A DNA stretch of 64,000 bases from Turnera subulata (GCA_028386065.3 JAKUCV010001477.1:2244-66243), one strand, 5' to 3'. Shown: positions 11,584 through 24,130, numbered from the stretch's first letter. Program-made: numbers and translations. The notes: generated by a model not told the origin, from the sequence alone.

Positions 11584-14115
11584 ATGCAAGCGAAGATGAT
11601 GAAGAAAGATACATCACACTGGTGGTGGTTTGACAGCCACCAAACCTCAAGGCGCTCTCAATGGCTACAGGCTACTCTTGGTGGTAAATAGACCTTAACC
11701 CATCTCTCTTTTTTCTCGAAAGAGTGATTCTTGTTTTACTTTGTTGGTGTCTTGATGTGTTCTCCCTCTTTGTTTTCTTAATTGTCAGTTTGGATTTTTT
11801 TTTGTTCTTTTTTTGGAGTTTGTGTTTTTGTGTGTGGAAATCTGGCTGAAAGAATTGAGTTTTCAATGTCCTTGTTATTTAGAATTGACTTGGGAGTGTT
11901 TGAACTAGCGAGAATTGATTGGTTTCCTTGTGGGCCTAGATTATTTCTGCAGTTACTGTTTTGACAATCTTTTAACGGTGGAAAATCCATGTATCAATCA
12001 AATCAAATCGAAAGATTATGCCAAGGGATGGCTTGTTGTCTGTGGGGACCATATATTATGGGTTGATGATCATGTAGTGTTAGGGGGATGTCCTACAATT
12101 GCAAGTACCAATAACTTAAACCCACATGATTATAGTGCCCCACTTCTATTATTCTTGTTATATACATATGTATATATTCGTCTCATAGTCAGAGGGATGG
12201 ATAAATATGCTTTTGCAATGATGCTGCACTTTGGATGTTGTTAAAGGCATTCTAACATTTCTAATGGACACTTTGTTTCTGTGGACTTGCCTCTAAACTT
12301 GCATGCCTTAGGTTGAAGCTAGAGATGTCTATTGTGAACATTGGAAGATTCATCATTAATTGCTGTTATAAATGAGAGATGCTAGAACTATAGGACTTGC
12401 TCCTCTGCCAAATAGATGGAAATATTGAAGGGGTCCATGGACATAATGAACTCTGGTAGGGTAGAATGAGAGGATATGAGATTGATGATTCAAAGAATTC
12501 GGTGGATCTGGAGAACCGCAACTCACAGCTCTATATGGGGCATATCTTATCTTCGTGCACTGGTTCTCAGAGGAAGCAATCTATGGTCCGTCATGTGATG
12601 ATTATAAGGCTTTGCTTGTGCAAACAAGCATGACCGTTGTTTTTGGTACAGTGGTCTTGATACAAGGGACACTGAAGCCCAAATGCTGTCAATTATTTTT
12701 GTTTGCTTTAAGGAATCACCTTGGCAAATTCGTTCATCATTTTCAATATTTTAAAGCAATTTCTATACCTTACTATTATGGTGGACCCATATTGTTATAT
12801 TTACATAAAGCAACCTTTTGAAAGCATCAAACGCAGATTTTTGCAACTTGAAAGGCTTGTGGTGGTAGGGCCATGGACTCTTCTCTTATTCAAATTTTTT
12901 TGCTATTGCCCCTTACTCAGGCCCCAGAAATAGACCATCTATGCATCCTGCTTGACCCTTCTTTTTGTGTGTTCATTTTTCTTACTTTTGCAAGTCTTCA
13001 GTTAACCTGGCATTGCGATACTTCTACAGCATGATTGATGCGGTCTTTCCTTAATTAGGCGAACAAAGTTAAGTTTCACAAGTTAGGATGTTTACCAGAA
13101 GCGGTTGCTCAAACAAGTTGGATACATAGTTGAATATAATCTGGCATTATCTCTATTTCAAATAATTTGTGTGTAATTCTTTGTTAATGATTGGAAACTC
13201 AATGCATGGTGCCCCCTTTGGTTTCGGTGCTTTAATTCTTCCACAGTGCATTGTTGAGATTGAATGTTGGCAATAAAAATGAGTTTCATTTTGCACTTCT
13301 CTATGATATTAAATTGATGCCATTTTATCTCTATTGGATTGCTAGAGCTGGACAAGAAAACGGAGGCAATGCTGAAATTAATAGAGGAAGATGCAGATTC
13401 CTTTGCTCAACGTGCAGAGATGTATTACAAGAAACGGCCAGAGTTAATTAGTATGGTTGAAAGCTTTTATAGGGAGCATCGGTCATTGGCAGAGCGATAT
13501 GATCAACTCAAGTCTGACTCTGGACATCGTCTCCTAACAACGTTGGGATCTCCATTTTTATCCAAGTATCAACCTTACAAGTTAACAAGTGTGATGGATC
13601 AAGCCTCTGATAACCAGTCAGAGAGTTATGATGCTGCAGATTCTGCAGAGTCTGAAGTTGATGATCCTGAACATGCGGAGTCTGAAGTTGATGATCCTGA
13701 ACATGGTGAGTCTGAAGTTGATGATCCTGAACATCATGATGATATAAAAATTGAAGAAATATTGAAAGAAACTAGGGAGCCTGAACAAAAAAGGGAAAGC
13801 CGAGTTGATAAAGAAAGGAGCGAAATTGAATATTCAAATGGTGTTTCAAATGATGAACTGATAAAGTTGAAGGAGGAAGTTGAAAGGCTCAAAGAAGAGA
13901 ATAGGTTTTACAAGGATCAACTTTTGCTGAAAGATGAGGAGAAGAGAGAAGCCATCAGGCAGCTCAGTATGTTTATTGATCTTCTCAAGTCAGAAAAGCT
14001 CGAGCTACAGGATTCTGTTAACAAAGGTAGTCGCCATAAAAGAAGCACTTCCACAATGGAGAAGTTGAAGGGTATGGTTTTTGGGAAGCTTTTTGATAGG
14101 GCCTCGAAAGTCTGA
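11584..14115 (+). CDS. NAB-domain actin-binding protein, NETWORKED 3 (NET3)-like
   Basis: NET proteins bind F-actin through an N-terminal NAB domain and link it to membranes. Two exons, 11584-11683 and 13346-14115, encode 289 aa. The NAB domain spans about residues 12-95: the WWWFDSH start lies in exon 1, and AMLKLIEEDADSFAQRAEMY, YYKKRPEL and SLAERYD lie in exon 2. Exon 1 is too short to stand out as an ORF, but its join restores the domain exactly. An acidic linker with three 10-residue repeats follows, then a charged coiled coil (about 210-265) and a basic C-terminus. One NAB plus a short coiled coil and the length fit NET3 better than NET4 or the long NET1/NET2. Three ATG codons start exon 1 in frame (11584, 11596, 11599); I use the first. 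The single intron is 1.66 kb. Confidence 0.88.
13648..13737 (+). repeat. Three tandem 30-bp repeats inside the NET3-like exon
   Basis: The 30-bp unit GAGTCTGAAGTTGATGATCC plus TGAACATNNN occurs three times in a row, in frame, encoding ESEVDDPEH plus a variable residue. The units differ only in their last codon (GCG, GGT, CAT), so expansion is recent and copy number may vary between alleles. Confidence 0.95.
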
Positions 14116-14136
14116 GAGAGGTGGTATTGTGACTCA

Positions 14137-14255
14137 AGCTACAGGAGTCTGTTAACAAAAGTAGCCACCATAAAGGGTAAGTTGAAGGGTATGGTTTTTG
14201 GGAAGCTTTGTGATAGGGACTCCAAAGTCTGAGAGTTGGGGTAGTATTGTGGTTG
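14137..14255 (+). repeat. Tandem duplication of the end of the NET3-like CDS, within its 3' UTR
   Basis: The last about 110 bp of the coding exon and the bases just after the stop (14003-14135) recur immediately downstream, from CAAGCTACAGGAGTCTG on. The second copy lacks about 20 bp around the first copy's ACTTCCACAATGG and has several substitutions, yet keeps GGTATGGTTTTTGGGAAGCT and the former stop context. It follows the stop at 14113-14115, so it should be untranslated. Confidence 0.85.
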
Positions 14256-15022
14256 TAGATGTGGGTTATAGCCTAAGCAGAGAATAGTTTTTGTAGACAG
14301 TTTATATTTAGCATAGTATGTAAATCTCCTATTACTCTATGAACTCACCCTAGGTAGCTAATACACATGTACTGTCTTTAGACTTTTATATTTTCGTTGA
14401 GTACTATTTCAGAATGTCTAGTTCATGTGATAAGATCAATTTCCCAGGTTTAGCCATTTCTGCCGTTGCAGATATTGTCATTGATGCATGTGGAAAAGAG
14501 TGCACTAGTTTTCTACACTGCCGGTTTCCTTTCTATGCTTGAAGAACAAAGTGAAATTCATTTTCATGTAATTGATCCTGTATTTGAAACGTATTGCTGC
14601 TATCATGTTATTGCCAACAAAGATCTTTTGAAATCCGAATATCTTTTACCCCCTCAAACAATTGGGACCTCAATCTAATTCCACCAGTAGAAAGAAAAGA
14701 AACCAACAATGTAACAAGCACGCAAGGTAGAAGATTAAGAATTTCTTCAGGATTCCCCTCCCACCCAGGACAAAGAGATGGTACAAATAAGAAGGCAACT
14801 CTTCTTATTAATTATTTTTAAATATTATCCTATCACAAGCTCCAACAATGCCATTGCACTCCATTCAGATAAACAATACAAAAAGAGCATACAATGCTAT
14901 ACCATATTCTACAGAAAAAGAAACCCACAAACATAAAGAAGAGAATGGAATTGAAACACTAGTGACAATAATTGAGGCTTCCACCAAGTGTACCTTTCTT
15001 TTTATATCAGAACCATGTGTAC
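14256..15022. other. Convergent 3' regions of the NET3-like and AGP genes
   Basis: The 3' UTRs of the two convergent genes should meet here. No RNA gene or conserved ORF is seen. Confidence 0.5.
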
Positions 15023-15442
15023 TTACACACCAGGCACCTGCATTAACTCGAACACCATGAAACAGATTAACACAGCTAAACTTATAGGACCTGATGGAGT
15101 TACAGAAACTGAAGCAGAAACTGGCATAGCCCTGGATGGTGAAATCCCGGATTCAGGACCAGGGGCTAGCATATTATCTGGGTTTGGCGGGCTCGGGCTA
15201 GAAGGAATGGTTGGCAATGACGAGTCACTTGGTGCAGGTGCCTCTCCTTTTGGGGTAGGGAACAAAGGTTCAATGTCTGGAGACAAACTTGGAGGAGAGG
15301 ATAAGGGAGCAGAATCAGGCAAGAATGCAGGTGCTGCTGATATAGTAGAAAGCTGGATATGTACGTGAGAAGACAGAGCCAGTGAAGAAAAATGGGCCAT
15401 AAAGGCCATGAACATAGCCATCAATGACCAAAAAGAAGCCAT
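15023..15442 (-). CDS. Classical arabinogalactan protein, AGP25/26/27-like
   Basis: AGPs are secreted, heavily O-glycosylated proteins held at the plasma membrane or wall by a GPI anchor. This single-exon gene encodes 139 aa. It begins with a hydrophobic signal peptide (about residues 1-24, MASFWSLMAMFMAFMAHF). Then comes STISAAPAFLPDSAPLSSPP, a start I recall from the AGP25/26/27 group, and a Pro/Ser/Ala-rich core with SP, AP and TP dipeptides for hydroxyproline glycosylation (APAPSDSSLPTIPSSPSPPN). It ends with a small-residue region and a hydrophobic tail (ISLAVLICFMVFELM) that looks like a GPI signal. The ATG at 15442 is the only start that gives the signal peptide. The gene is convergent with the NET3-like gene. 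Confidence 0.85.
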   Translation of the reverse strand: MASFWSLMAMFMAFMAHFSSLALSSHVHIQLSTISAAPAFLPDSAPLSSPPSLSPDIEPLFPTPKGEAPAPSDSSLPTIPSSPSPPNPDNMLAPGPESGISPSRAMPVSASVSVTPSGPISLAVLICFMVFELMQVPGV

Positions 15443-18400
15443 TAAATGATGGTGGAATCAATTCACTTATTATTAGCTTCAATAAATGTGTCTAAGAGAA
15501 AGGAGGCTGGAGGGGTTGGGGAAGGAAAGTGTATTATGGGAGAATGTGAGAACTTAGAGAAGATTCATGATTAACTAACTAGCTGAGGCTTAAAAGGTGA
15601 CTCTCTCTGTGTCTGTGTGAAAGTGCTGGTGGGGACTATCCCATACATGGCAGAAACTTATTGGGCGCGGCTATGATACTACAGCTCTGCATTTTCTTTT
15701 GGCTAGGTGACAAGATTTGATATGCTAACATCAACAGGCTCACATGGAAGTGTGGATAACTTTTATCCTTTCTCTGCTCTGTCATTACTTTATAGAAGAA
15801 GTTTAAGAAATACCAGGCACATGTAGTAGAAGAATTGCCACAAAAGGTTATATACCACTGTTTTTGTTTTTGTTGTGTGCTAATCTGTCTTTAGAGTGTC
15901 ACTATTTGGAGGTTTAGCACTTTCTGATGCTTAAGCAGAGAGCAATTCAAGATTAGTATCTGTCAAGGCATTTCCTGGAAAGAAAAACAGAATGAAAAGA
16001 TAGTACTTTTTATTTCTGACAACTAGGAGGACTAAGTAAATGAAGCAGCAGAATGGTAGTGAAAGCAGCAATTTGTTTAAGAATTTGGCTCCTAATAACG
16101 TCAAGCTGGCTATCCCAATCATTACTGCAATATTGGTCCAATGATTATCCAACTAAAGTAGCTTTTAGTCTCCTCTAAAATACTGTAAACCCCCAATTCC
16201 TAAACCTTTTCTTTTTTTTTTTTGATGAAAATTCCTAAACCTTTTCTAGAACCAAAGAAAATACTACTAACACTTAGCTGAACCTACAGGCTACTAGCTT
16301 TGCCCTTTGTAGGACAAGTTTGTATGTCTTGTAAAGTAAGTGAATAGTTAAAAACTTAAAAGTGAAGCTCGTGATTGAGCCATTTACACGCCTCAGTACA
16401 GAAGTTTGTCCGTATTCCTCCTAACCAAGATGGAACATAATTAAACAATTAATTGGTGGCCCAAAGGGGGAAAAAAATGGTAGATTTCCATGCCCAGACC
16501 AGTAAAGTGACAGCTCACTACACCTTGATAATTTTTGGCTTGTTATGGATGTCGCTGTTTTCGACTCAATCTTTCCTTCTCTGCACTTCAAATATTTATT
16601 CTCTAAATCAGTTTATAACACACTAACCTTTTTTTCTCATTATTATTCTCCTCAAAAGAAAACAACTGATTTATTAATGAGATGAGTTGAATTCATTTCA
16701 TACCGGATTTGATACTAAAAGGGGGGTAACGTAAGTAAAGAAAAAAGGACAGGAATTATATTGACAAGAATTCTTTGGTGTAGTTTCCAGGTTCTAATAG
16801 CCTAGTCTGTATTTAATATTGACAATAATTAGGGGCGAATTAATTAATAAGAAAGTTATCTCCAAAATTCTGCTGATGATATTTTAATGAAGCCCGCCAC
16901 TCTGAAAGCAAGATGGACTTTGGTTGCCATAATCGGCTTAGCAAACAGCAAGGCCCGTATTGTTTCTTCATCAACACAGACAACATGGCTTTACCTTTCT
17001 TACTGGGCCTCGTTAAGGATTGGGGTACAGCATATGTAATGGTTCAATAATCGGCCCATCATTGTCAACGTGGACCAACGCTTGCAAACAAGAAAGTGGC
17101 ATGCACCTCGGGCGTGTTTTTTTTCTTTGGGTTACGTCAGGAACTTACTTCAACTTCCAATTATCGAACATGAGTGATGTGATTAGACATAAACAAGAAT
17201 TATTTGTAAAATAATACTCCTTTTACATTTACTGCTTTTAAGTGACGTCTCCGCCGTAGACTTTTCATTGAGGGCCCAGGTAGTTTTCGATGGGCTTGGC
17301 TCTCATTTAATTATTTAGGGCCGGCCTAATGCTTAAATAAATCCATTATGGGTTTGACCCAAAAACGAAATTGTTCTTGTCTAATATTTTTTTTTTCCCA
17401 TCAACCCCACATACAATGATCCTCTCTTTTATTTTTGACGATGCTTTTTTTATTTTAATACTCTTGATATAATGTAGGGCATTTACCTTCCCGTTTCAAT
17501 AATAAAAAAAAGCTTCCCTAACTTTGAGACCCAAGACTCCCTCACTGCTTATGTTTTCAGAATCACACATGTCAATCTGTAAGAGTAGAACCAAACCATT
17601 CACACATATCTTTTGTGTTTTCTTTTTCTTTTCCTCTTTTGGGAGATGAACAAAATTAAAATGTTATATTTCTCGCAGAAAAAAACCACCACTTTTCCTC
17701 ACACCAGCCTGGATGACGTTGCATTTAATGTTCCCACACAACTCTGTCAGTGTCAGAATATCAAACACAAACATTCTATATTAATTCATACTTTCACCAC
17801 GCAAGTTTTTTCTTTATATAAAAAAACATTTCTCTTTCAAGGATATATGGTCTCCCTATCATAAAAAAAAAAAAAAAAAACGACCGTATCCAGATATTAC
17901 GTGTTTTACTTTGCTAATATAAAACCTTCCACAGGAAAAGATAAGGTTTTAATCCACCACAACAACCCATCGACCAAGTTTGGCCAATAGGTTTTATCAC
18001 TTGCGTGACCTGTTTAGAGTTTATTAGAGCCTCTAAACCGATTAATAGTCAACGCCCCTGAATTTACGTGGAATTGTGTACAAGTTGACTAAAAAATTGT
18101 TCAACCGAAAAAAAAAAAGACAAAAAATTATCTGGTTAATTAGTTGGCAAAAGGAAGGTCATTGGAGACTGACACGAAGACCATGAAATGTGTGACTAAC
18201 TCAAAACATTGATTGACCAATTAAACAAGGAAAAAGTATAACTAAAACATTTTGTTTAAAAAAAACATATGAAGCTAAAAATAATAGCTACTATACAAAT
18301 CATATGTATATAATCAACATCAATTATGTTTCAGTATACATCATAACATAATTTCCCTCTGACTTTGAGGGGCTGCTACCTTTTGAGGGGCTCGCTGCTT

Positions 18401-18688
18401 CATCAATTAATTATTTTTGATCAGGGCTGCAATTGCTGCCTGTTTTTCAGTATAAATAATTTTTTTAAAACTATTAATACTTCTATCTTTCGCCCTCTAA
18501 CTGCTACTTTGATACTTTCAGTTCCCTTTTTAAATCTCAATATAACGTTAGCACTTGAGATTCTGTGTGGAGTTAATTAATGAGTTTCATTTTTACAAGT
18601 GTTTCATTTCCAGGGATCACACAGAGAAGGCGTGAGGAGGTCAGTATATTTTCTCATGATGGAAAATTATATAAGGGCTAAAAAGAGG
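15443..18688. other. Intergenic DNA between AGP gene and copia element
   Basis: This contains the AGP upstream region and AT-rich spacer with several A or T runs, such as a 20-base A run near 17863-17880. Short ORFs show no family features. I see no RNA gene or bounded repeat. Confidence 0.5.
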
Positions 18689-18693
18689 ACTTT

Positions 18694-18912
18694 TGTTATA
18701 AATTTATTATTTTGAGGGATCAAAATGTAGTGAATGTCATTTTGAGGGACTAAACTGAACTTTATCTACTCCATTTGTATTATATATATGAGAATGAAAT
18801 TAGAAAATTGTGGATGGAATAACAGGTTGAAACCCGAGTTCCTCACTACCATCTTCCTCCATCCTTTCCTTCTTCTCCTAAATCTTTCCATAAATTACAT
18901 CCTTTTATAACA
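18694..18912 (+). repeat. 5' LTR of the copia element
   Basis: 219 bp, TG...CA ends. Compared with the 3' LTR I count seven differences, all transitions (about 3.2%), and no indels. Confidence 0.93.
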
Positions 18913-18914
18913 CG

Positions 18915-18926
18915 TTATCAGCACGA
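18915..18926 (+). other. Probable primer binding site of the copia element
   Basis: TTATCAGCACGA begins two bases after the 5' LTR. This is a common primer-site form in plant copia elements. The exact tRNA primer is inferred, not shown. Confidence 0.6.
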
Positions 18927-19799
18927 CCGTCCTTACCCTGAGCCTCATTTTTTTTTTCTGGACAACCAGAGGAAGAAGAAAACCCATCAAGAAAACGCAG
19001 AAAAAAAAAACCCAGAAACTTGCCACCCTCATGTTACTGTTCACCCGTCATCGTTCCATGCCGTAGCTCGCCTTACCGCCGCCAACTTCAGACTCCCCGC
19101 ACCGTCGCGACCTCGACGCCGCCTTCTCCCGTCGGTTTCCGTCGCCGACGCGCCGTCTACGGCCAAAGACCCGACGGCTGTTCCTTCGGATCCGCCCCTT
19201 CCCGCGCCTGTTCCTGCCCAGTGATGCCGCGCCGCCGCCGTTCCATGCCGTCCCAGCCTCGCGTCGTGCTCGCGTCGCCGTCCAGAGCAACTGTCGTCGC
19301 TCACCGCCTCGCGCCCTCACCGCTGCAGGTGAGCACCCGCCACGGGTTGGAGACCCAGATGGGTCGTGGTCCGGGTCGAATCTGACCCGCAGGCTTAGAT
19401 GGGCTGATGGCGCATGGGCCTGGGCTGCACTGTTTTGACCCGCGAGCTTAGATGGGCTGTGGGCATATTTAATTGGGCTTATGGGCTTGACTCTTGGGCC
19501 GGGCTGGGCTGGGCTCTGGCTTTGGCCTGAGCTACACCTGGGCCGGCACTCCTTGGCCCAATCCGATTTAAAAAAAAAGATGAACTCGGATTTACACTTT
19601 AGTCCCTAGAGTTCTGTGTTATGCAGGTAAACCATTACATTTTAGTCCTTCAATTATTAAAATTTTTGATTTTGTCCTAGACGAATTTATTATTGTTTAA
19701 TTAATGATGTTATTATGTGATTAAATGTTTAATTAATGTTGATCTTGGATGATTAAATGTATGGTGAGCTCACGGTGAGCCCCGGAAATTAGTTTTTGG

Positions 19800-20040
19800 C
19801 CTATGAATAGTGTTTGGTCGAAATCCGGCGATGAATAGTTAATCAGGCCTCATGAACAGTAATTTTGCCCATGTGAATAATGATTTTGGTCGGAATCCGG
19901 CAAACCCAGAAGTGTTTGGCCGGAATTTTGATGCCTCGGCAAAATAATCCGGCACCTTGAATAGTAATTTCCGACGATCGTGAATAGTAGTTTCCGACGA
20001 CCGTGAATAGTGAATTTGGCCGGAATTTGAAACCTCGGAT
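19800..20040 (+). repeat. Degenerate tandem repeats in the copia leader
   Basis: The motif TGAATAGT followed by a TTTGGCCGGAAT- or TTTCCGACGA-like stretch recurs about seven times with drift. It lies in the long untranslated leader and has no coding sense. Confidence 0.6.
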
Positions 20041-20184
20041 TTTTCCCGGCGAAGCCCGGAAGGCCGTTATATTTATTATATTTATTTATTGGCCGGCTAA
20101 GCCGCCTTTATCGTATAAGCGTATTATATATGTTATTGCTGAAAGATTTATCGAGTAAGCATATTTTCTGTTTTTTTATTTAAA

Positions 20185-20490
20185 TTCCGATTGGGCTATT
20201 AAAAAGGCCCATTATTCATTTAATGGCCGGCTAAGCCGCCTATTTCTTTACGTTTTAATTGGGCTCGTGTAAGGCCCATCACATTTAATTTTCACTAATT
20301 TAATTTTTATTGGGCTACTTAATAAAAGGCCCATTGCCTTTAATTTCCAGCCATTTATTTTTAATTGGGCTATAATAGGGCCTATTGTATTTAATTTTCT
20401 CATCTTTAATTTTACTTATGGGCTCGTACTAGGCCCATTATTTTAATTTCCTGCCATTTACTTTACTTGGGGTAATTAATATAAGGCCCC
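20185..20490 (+). repeat. Array of TGGGCT...AGGCCCA inverted pairs in the copia leader
   Basis: About six units of TTGGGCT, an 8-14 base spacer and (A)GGCCCAT follow one another, separated by T-rich TTTAATTT stretches. Each unit can fold as a small hairpin. TGGGCY is also the core of plant site II (TCP-type) promoter elements. Confidence 0.6.
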
Positions 20491-21333
20491 TTGCTTATTT
20501 ATTTTAATTAAGTATTTATATATTCAATTATGTTATTTGAATTTGAGGCCCTTAAAATTTCCGGAAGAAATTTATAATGGGCATTAAATGCGAAAATGTA
20601 TTTAAATGAGGATAGTCAGGCAGACTAAATGAAAGAGTCCAGAAGACTCGGGAACAGAAAATACAACGAAGACTGGAAGTCTTACCGTTCAAAAGATCCT
20701 GCAGATCCTTCGAAGAAAAATCGAAACTAAACATTATTACCACCAGAAGATGGAAATTATATGACCACCAGAAGGTGGATATTATACTTGCTTAACAATT
20801 CATTTTATATTCAATTTATTTTTATGTTCAGTTTAAATTATTACGCATTGCAATTTATTTTTATTTATTTTTCAGTACTTTATAATTGTTTCTCAGAATA
20901 ATGCCTGAAGCATCAGTCTCGCAGACAATGCAAAATTGACATCCACAGGGGGAGAATTATATGTGTGTGGATGTCAATATAACATATTATGACATTTCAA
21001 AATGAAAAAATGATTAACACGCTCCAGAAGAGCATAAATTCGAATATGTTCCTGAAGAACGCATGTTTTAATATGATCTAGAAGATCGTATATTTACGCG
21101 AGTACAGACACCCCCAGTAATAAAATTAATTATTATGGATCCCAAATGAATTGACACAGATTTATTCCCTGAAGCGAATAAGACAGTATAATTATTTGTG
21201 CCTGTGGGCGTAAATGAGATAATAAATGGAAAAGGCTCAAAGTAAACATGCATATTATTATTACAAAAACAGATCCATAACTGGAGAACATTCAAAGAAG
21301 AATGGTTCTCATACATATGCTTAAACAAGTAAT

Positions 21334-21478
21334 CTATCTATTGGGTTCAACATTAACCCTGAAACTCTGAGCCTCACCATTAATGTTGACCCTAACACTG
21401 TCGTTCCAGGAGAACCACATACCACCCCTGTTGTTTTCTCCAGGTATCTCAAACCGATTCGTTGGAGGAAAACGAAGT
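21334..21478 (-). pseudogene. C-terminal fragment of the antisense-ORF protein, LINE-type endonuclease half-domain
   Basis: On the minus strand, running out of the gap, the last 47 codons encode a sequence with NRFEIPG, RGGMWFSW and SFRVNV and end PNR-stop. It matches the end of the 203-aa ORF at 42016-42627 at 34 of 47 residues, with the stop at the same place. Upstream sequence is lost in the N run, so it is unknown whether a full ORF existed here. It is antisense to the copia element and is a nested insertion or captured fragment. Confidence 0.7.
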
Positions 21479-22263
21479 NNNNNNNNNNNNNNNNNNNNNN
21501 NNNNNNNNNNNNNNNNNNNNNNNNNNNNNNNNNNNNNNNNNNNNNNNNNNNNNNNNNNNNNNNNNNNNNNNNNNNNNNNNNNNNNNNNNNNNNNNNNNNN
21601 NNNNNNNNNNNNNNNNNNNNNNNNNNNNNNNNNNNNNNNNNNNNNNNNNNNNNNNNNNNNNNNNNNNNNNNNNNNNNNNNNNNNNNNNNNNNNNNNNNNN
21701 NNNNNNNNNNNNNNNNNNNNNNNNNNNNNNNNNNNNNNNNNNNNNNNNNNNNNNNNNNNNNNNNNNNNNNNNNNNNNNNNNNNNNNNNNNNNNNNNNNNN
21801 NNNNNNNNNNNNNNNNNNNNNNNNNNNNNNNNNNNNNNNNNNNNNNNNNNNNNNNNNNNNNNNNNNNNNNNNNNNNNNNNNNNNNNNNNNNNNNNNNNNN
21901 NNNNNNNNNNNNNNNNNNNNNNNNNNNNNNNNNNNNNNNNNNNNNNNNNNNNNNNNNNNNNNNNNNNNNNNNNNNNNNNNNNNNNNNNNNNNNNNNNNNN
22001 NNNNNNNNNNNNNNNNNNNNNNNNNNNNNNNNNNNNNNNNNNNNNNNNNNNNNNNNNNNNNNNNNNNNNNNNNNNNNNNNNNNNNNNNNNNNNNNNNNNN
22101 NNNNNNNNNNNNNNNNNNNNNNNNNNNNNNNNNNNNNNNNNNNNNNNNNNNNNNNNNNNNNNNNNNNNNNNNNNNNNNNNNNNNNNNNNNNNNNNNNNNN
22201 NNNNNNNNNNNNNNNNNNNNNNNNNNNNNNNNNNNNNNNNNNNNNNNNNNNNNNNNNNNNNNN
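21479..22263. other. Assembly gap, 785 N
   Basis: Unresolved bases. ORFs reported across it are meaningless. The right edge opens with the inverted pair ACCATCTAG / CTAGATGGT (22264-22303). Confidence 1.
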
Positions 22264-22739
22264 ACCATCTAGGTAATTTTTACGATGCATCGACTAGATG
22301 GTCTATTGTGTGACGCAAGTTGGCATTGTGCGCACTTGTTTTAATGATTAAGCCACTTGCGGGTACATATCCCTACTTATGTTACTAGACTATATGTCTA
22401 GATTATGCTGGTATATTTCTTCAATGGATAATGTATATCATTGGAAATAAACCCAAAGTGATCTGGGACATATTGACAATTGATTGCAGGACCATTGATG
22501 AAATATCATTGTTTGATAATTGGTATTTTATATGCAGCAACACTTGAGTGCATCAAGCCAACATGATAAGATCTCCCCATTTAATTGATTAATGGTCACA
22601 TACTTAGTATCTCTCATCTTCGGACCATCGATTATATAGTATAAAAATGCTCCACCACAGCATTATTTTGTTGGTCCTTAAAGAATATTGGGAATATATG
22701 TTGTGTATGTTGGGTATGTTAATTTGATGTTAGAGTTTA

Positions 22740-24130
22740 CCCAACATAAGGGGGAGGAAAGAAGCAGCTGGATCAAGAGATTATTGAAATGATTTATCAA
22801 TATCTAGTTTCTGATCCTCGAATAAATTAGTATGAACCTGAAGTTCAAAAGGTGATTCATTTGCAGGAAAATTGATATACAATTGCTAGACACATTTAAA
22901 TTAAGTGTGACCATAGACCAGCTACAAATGCTCCTGTTTAAGATTGATGTTCCTGAAGAACACTGTAAGTATGCAAATGAATCTATAGATTATACTCGGT
23001 TCCAAAAGAAAAGAAATTCTCGATAGAGAAAAAGGAGCAAAAAGTGATAAGATGGCCCCAGTGAGAAAATAAGACCTCCAGTAGAGGTTTGAATTAAAAT
23101 TCCTCCAAAAGAGGTTGATTCTCTGACACAATTGATAAATTTCCAGAAGTAACTCAAGTACCTGAAATAAATGAGCATAATGAGATCTCAATTACAGTGT
23201 CAGGGATAAGATGGAACCGACGAGAAATAACCGTCGGCAGAATACAATTTTAATTTATAGCGCTAAATATTAAAAATGAGGATCATGAACCTACTAATGA
23301 AAGTAGGCATTGTATGATTGGTCAAAATAAAGAGATATAATTAAAGGCTGTGTTAGACTCGCTTATGAAGCGAGATATTTTTCGGACCTGTAGTCCGTAC
23401 ACCAGAGGGTGTAAAATTGTTAAGTCGTAGAAACGGGTATTTGTGCGGAAAATATAAATGAGATATAAAGCACGGTTGCACAAGGTTTTACCTGAACGAC
23501 CTGATTTTAATTATGAGGAGATTTACTCCCCTGTGGTGGATGCAATTATGTTAATAAGTCCGGCATCATATGAAAAGATTTTGAAGTGCATCTAGTGAAT
23601 GCTATTACAACCTATTTATTAATATGGATCCATAAGTCATGATATATACATGAAGATGCCTGAAGGATCCAAGTAGCCTGAAGCAACTAATTCCCGGGAA
23701 ATTACAAAATAGAACTGAATTGATTTTTGCATAATTTAAATCATTTTGAGTATGGATAAATTTATTTATGAATGGAACTCTCAAAGAAGCTTCCAAATAC
23801 CGTGCTATTAGACTGGTCCTGGAAGTACTCTGTCTAAGTGCAATATGTATTGCTTGTAACATAAAGCCTGAAGCTTTTGATTTAAGCCTATCGGCATTAT
23901 ATGTATTTGCTCTTATCTTCGGGGAATAACAAATGTGTAATCCAGTAAACCCGAAAGAGAGTAAAGCTGATTTTGCAAATGCAGATCCCTTATTCAGTCC
24001 ACATAAAGCAGAGACGGACATCAACCACAACTTTACACATGATATTGCAATATCATCGGGACTACAAAAGCAAGATGGCAAGATAGACGCTCCAACGACA
24101 AAATTATGAAGATTATGCTGCCAACTCTGT
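22740..24130 (+). pseudogene. Remains of copia pol (integrase end, RT, C-terminal part)
   Basis: Fragments in changing frames resemble the copia polyprotein. Around 22750 there is an integrase-end-like stretch. At 23200-23360 I see a pre-RT segment, and at 23360-23560 the RT onset with TPEGVK- and APVVD-like traces. Stops and frame changes occur every few dozen codons. The YxDD core and RNase H are not recognisable by eye. Confidence 0.65.

Noticed and set aside
19020..19385. 121-aa ORF and minus-strand partners in the GC-rich copia leader
   Set aside because: Arg/Pro/Ser-rich low-complexity translation in several frames; it occupies the untranslated leader and has no gag features.
21321..22313. 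Four ORFs of about 300 aa
   Set aside because: Almost entirely translated N bases; only the 47 codons at 21334-21478 on the minus strand carry information.
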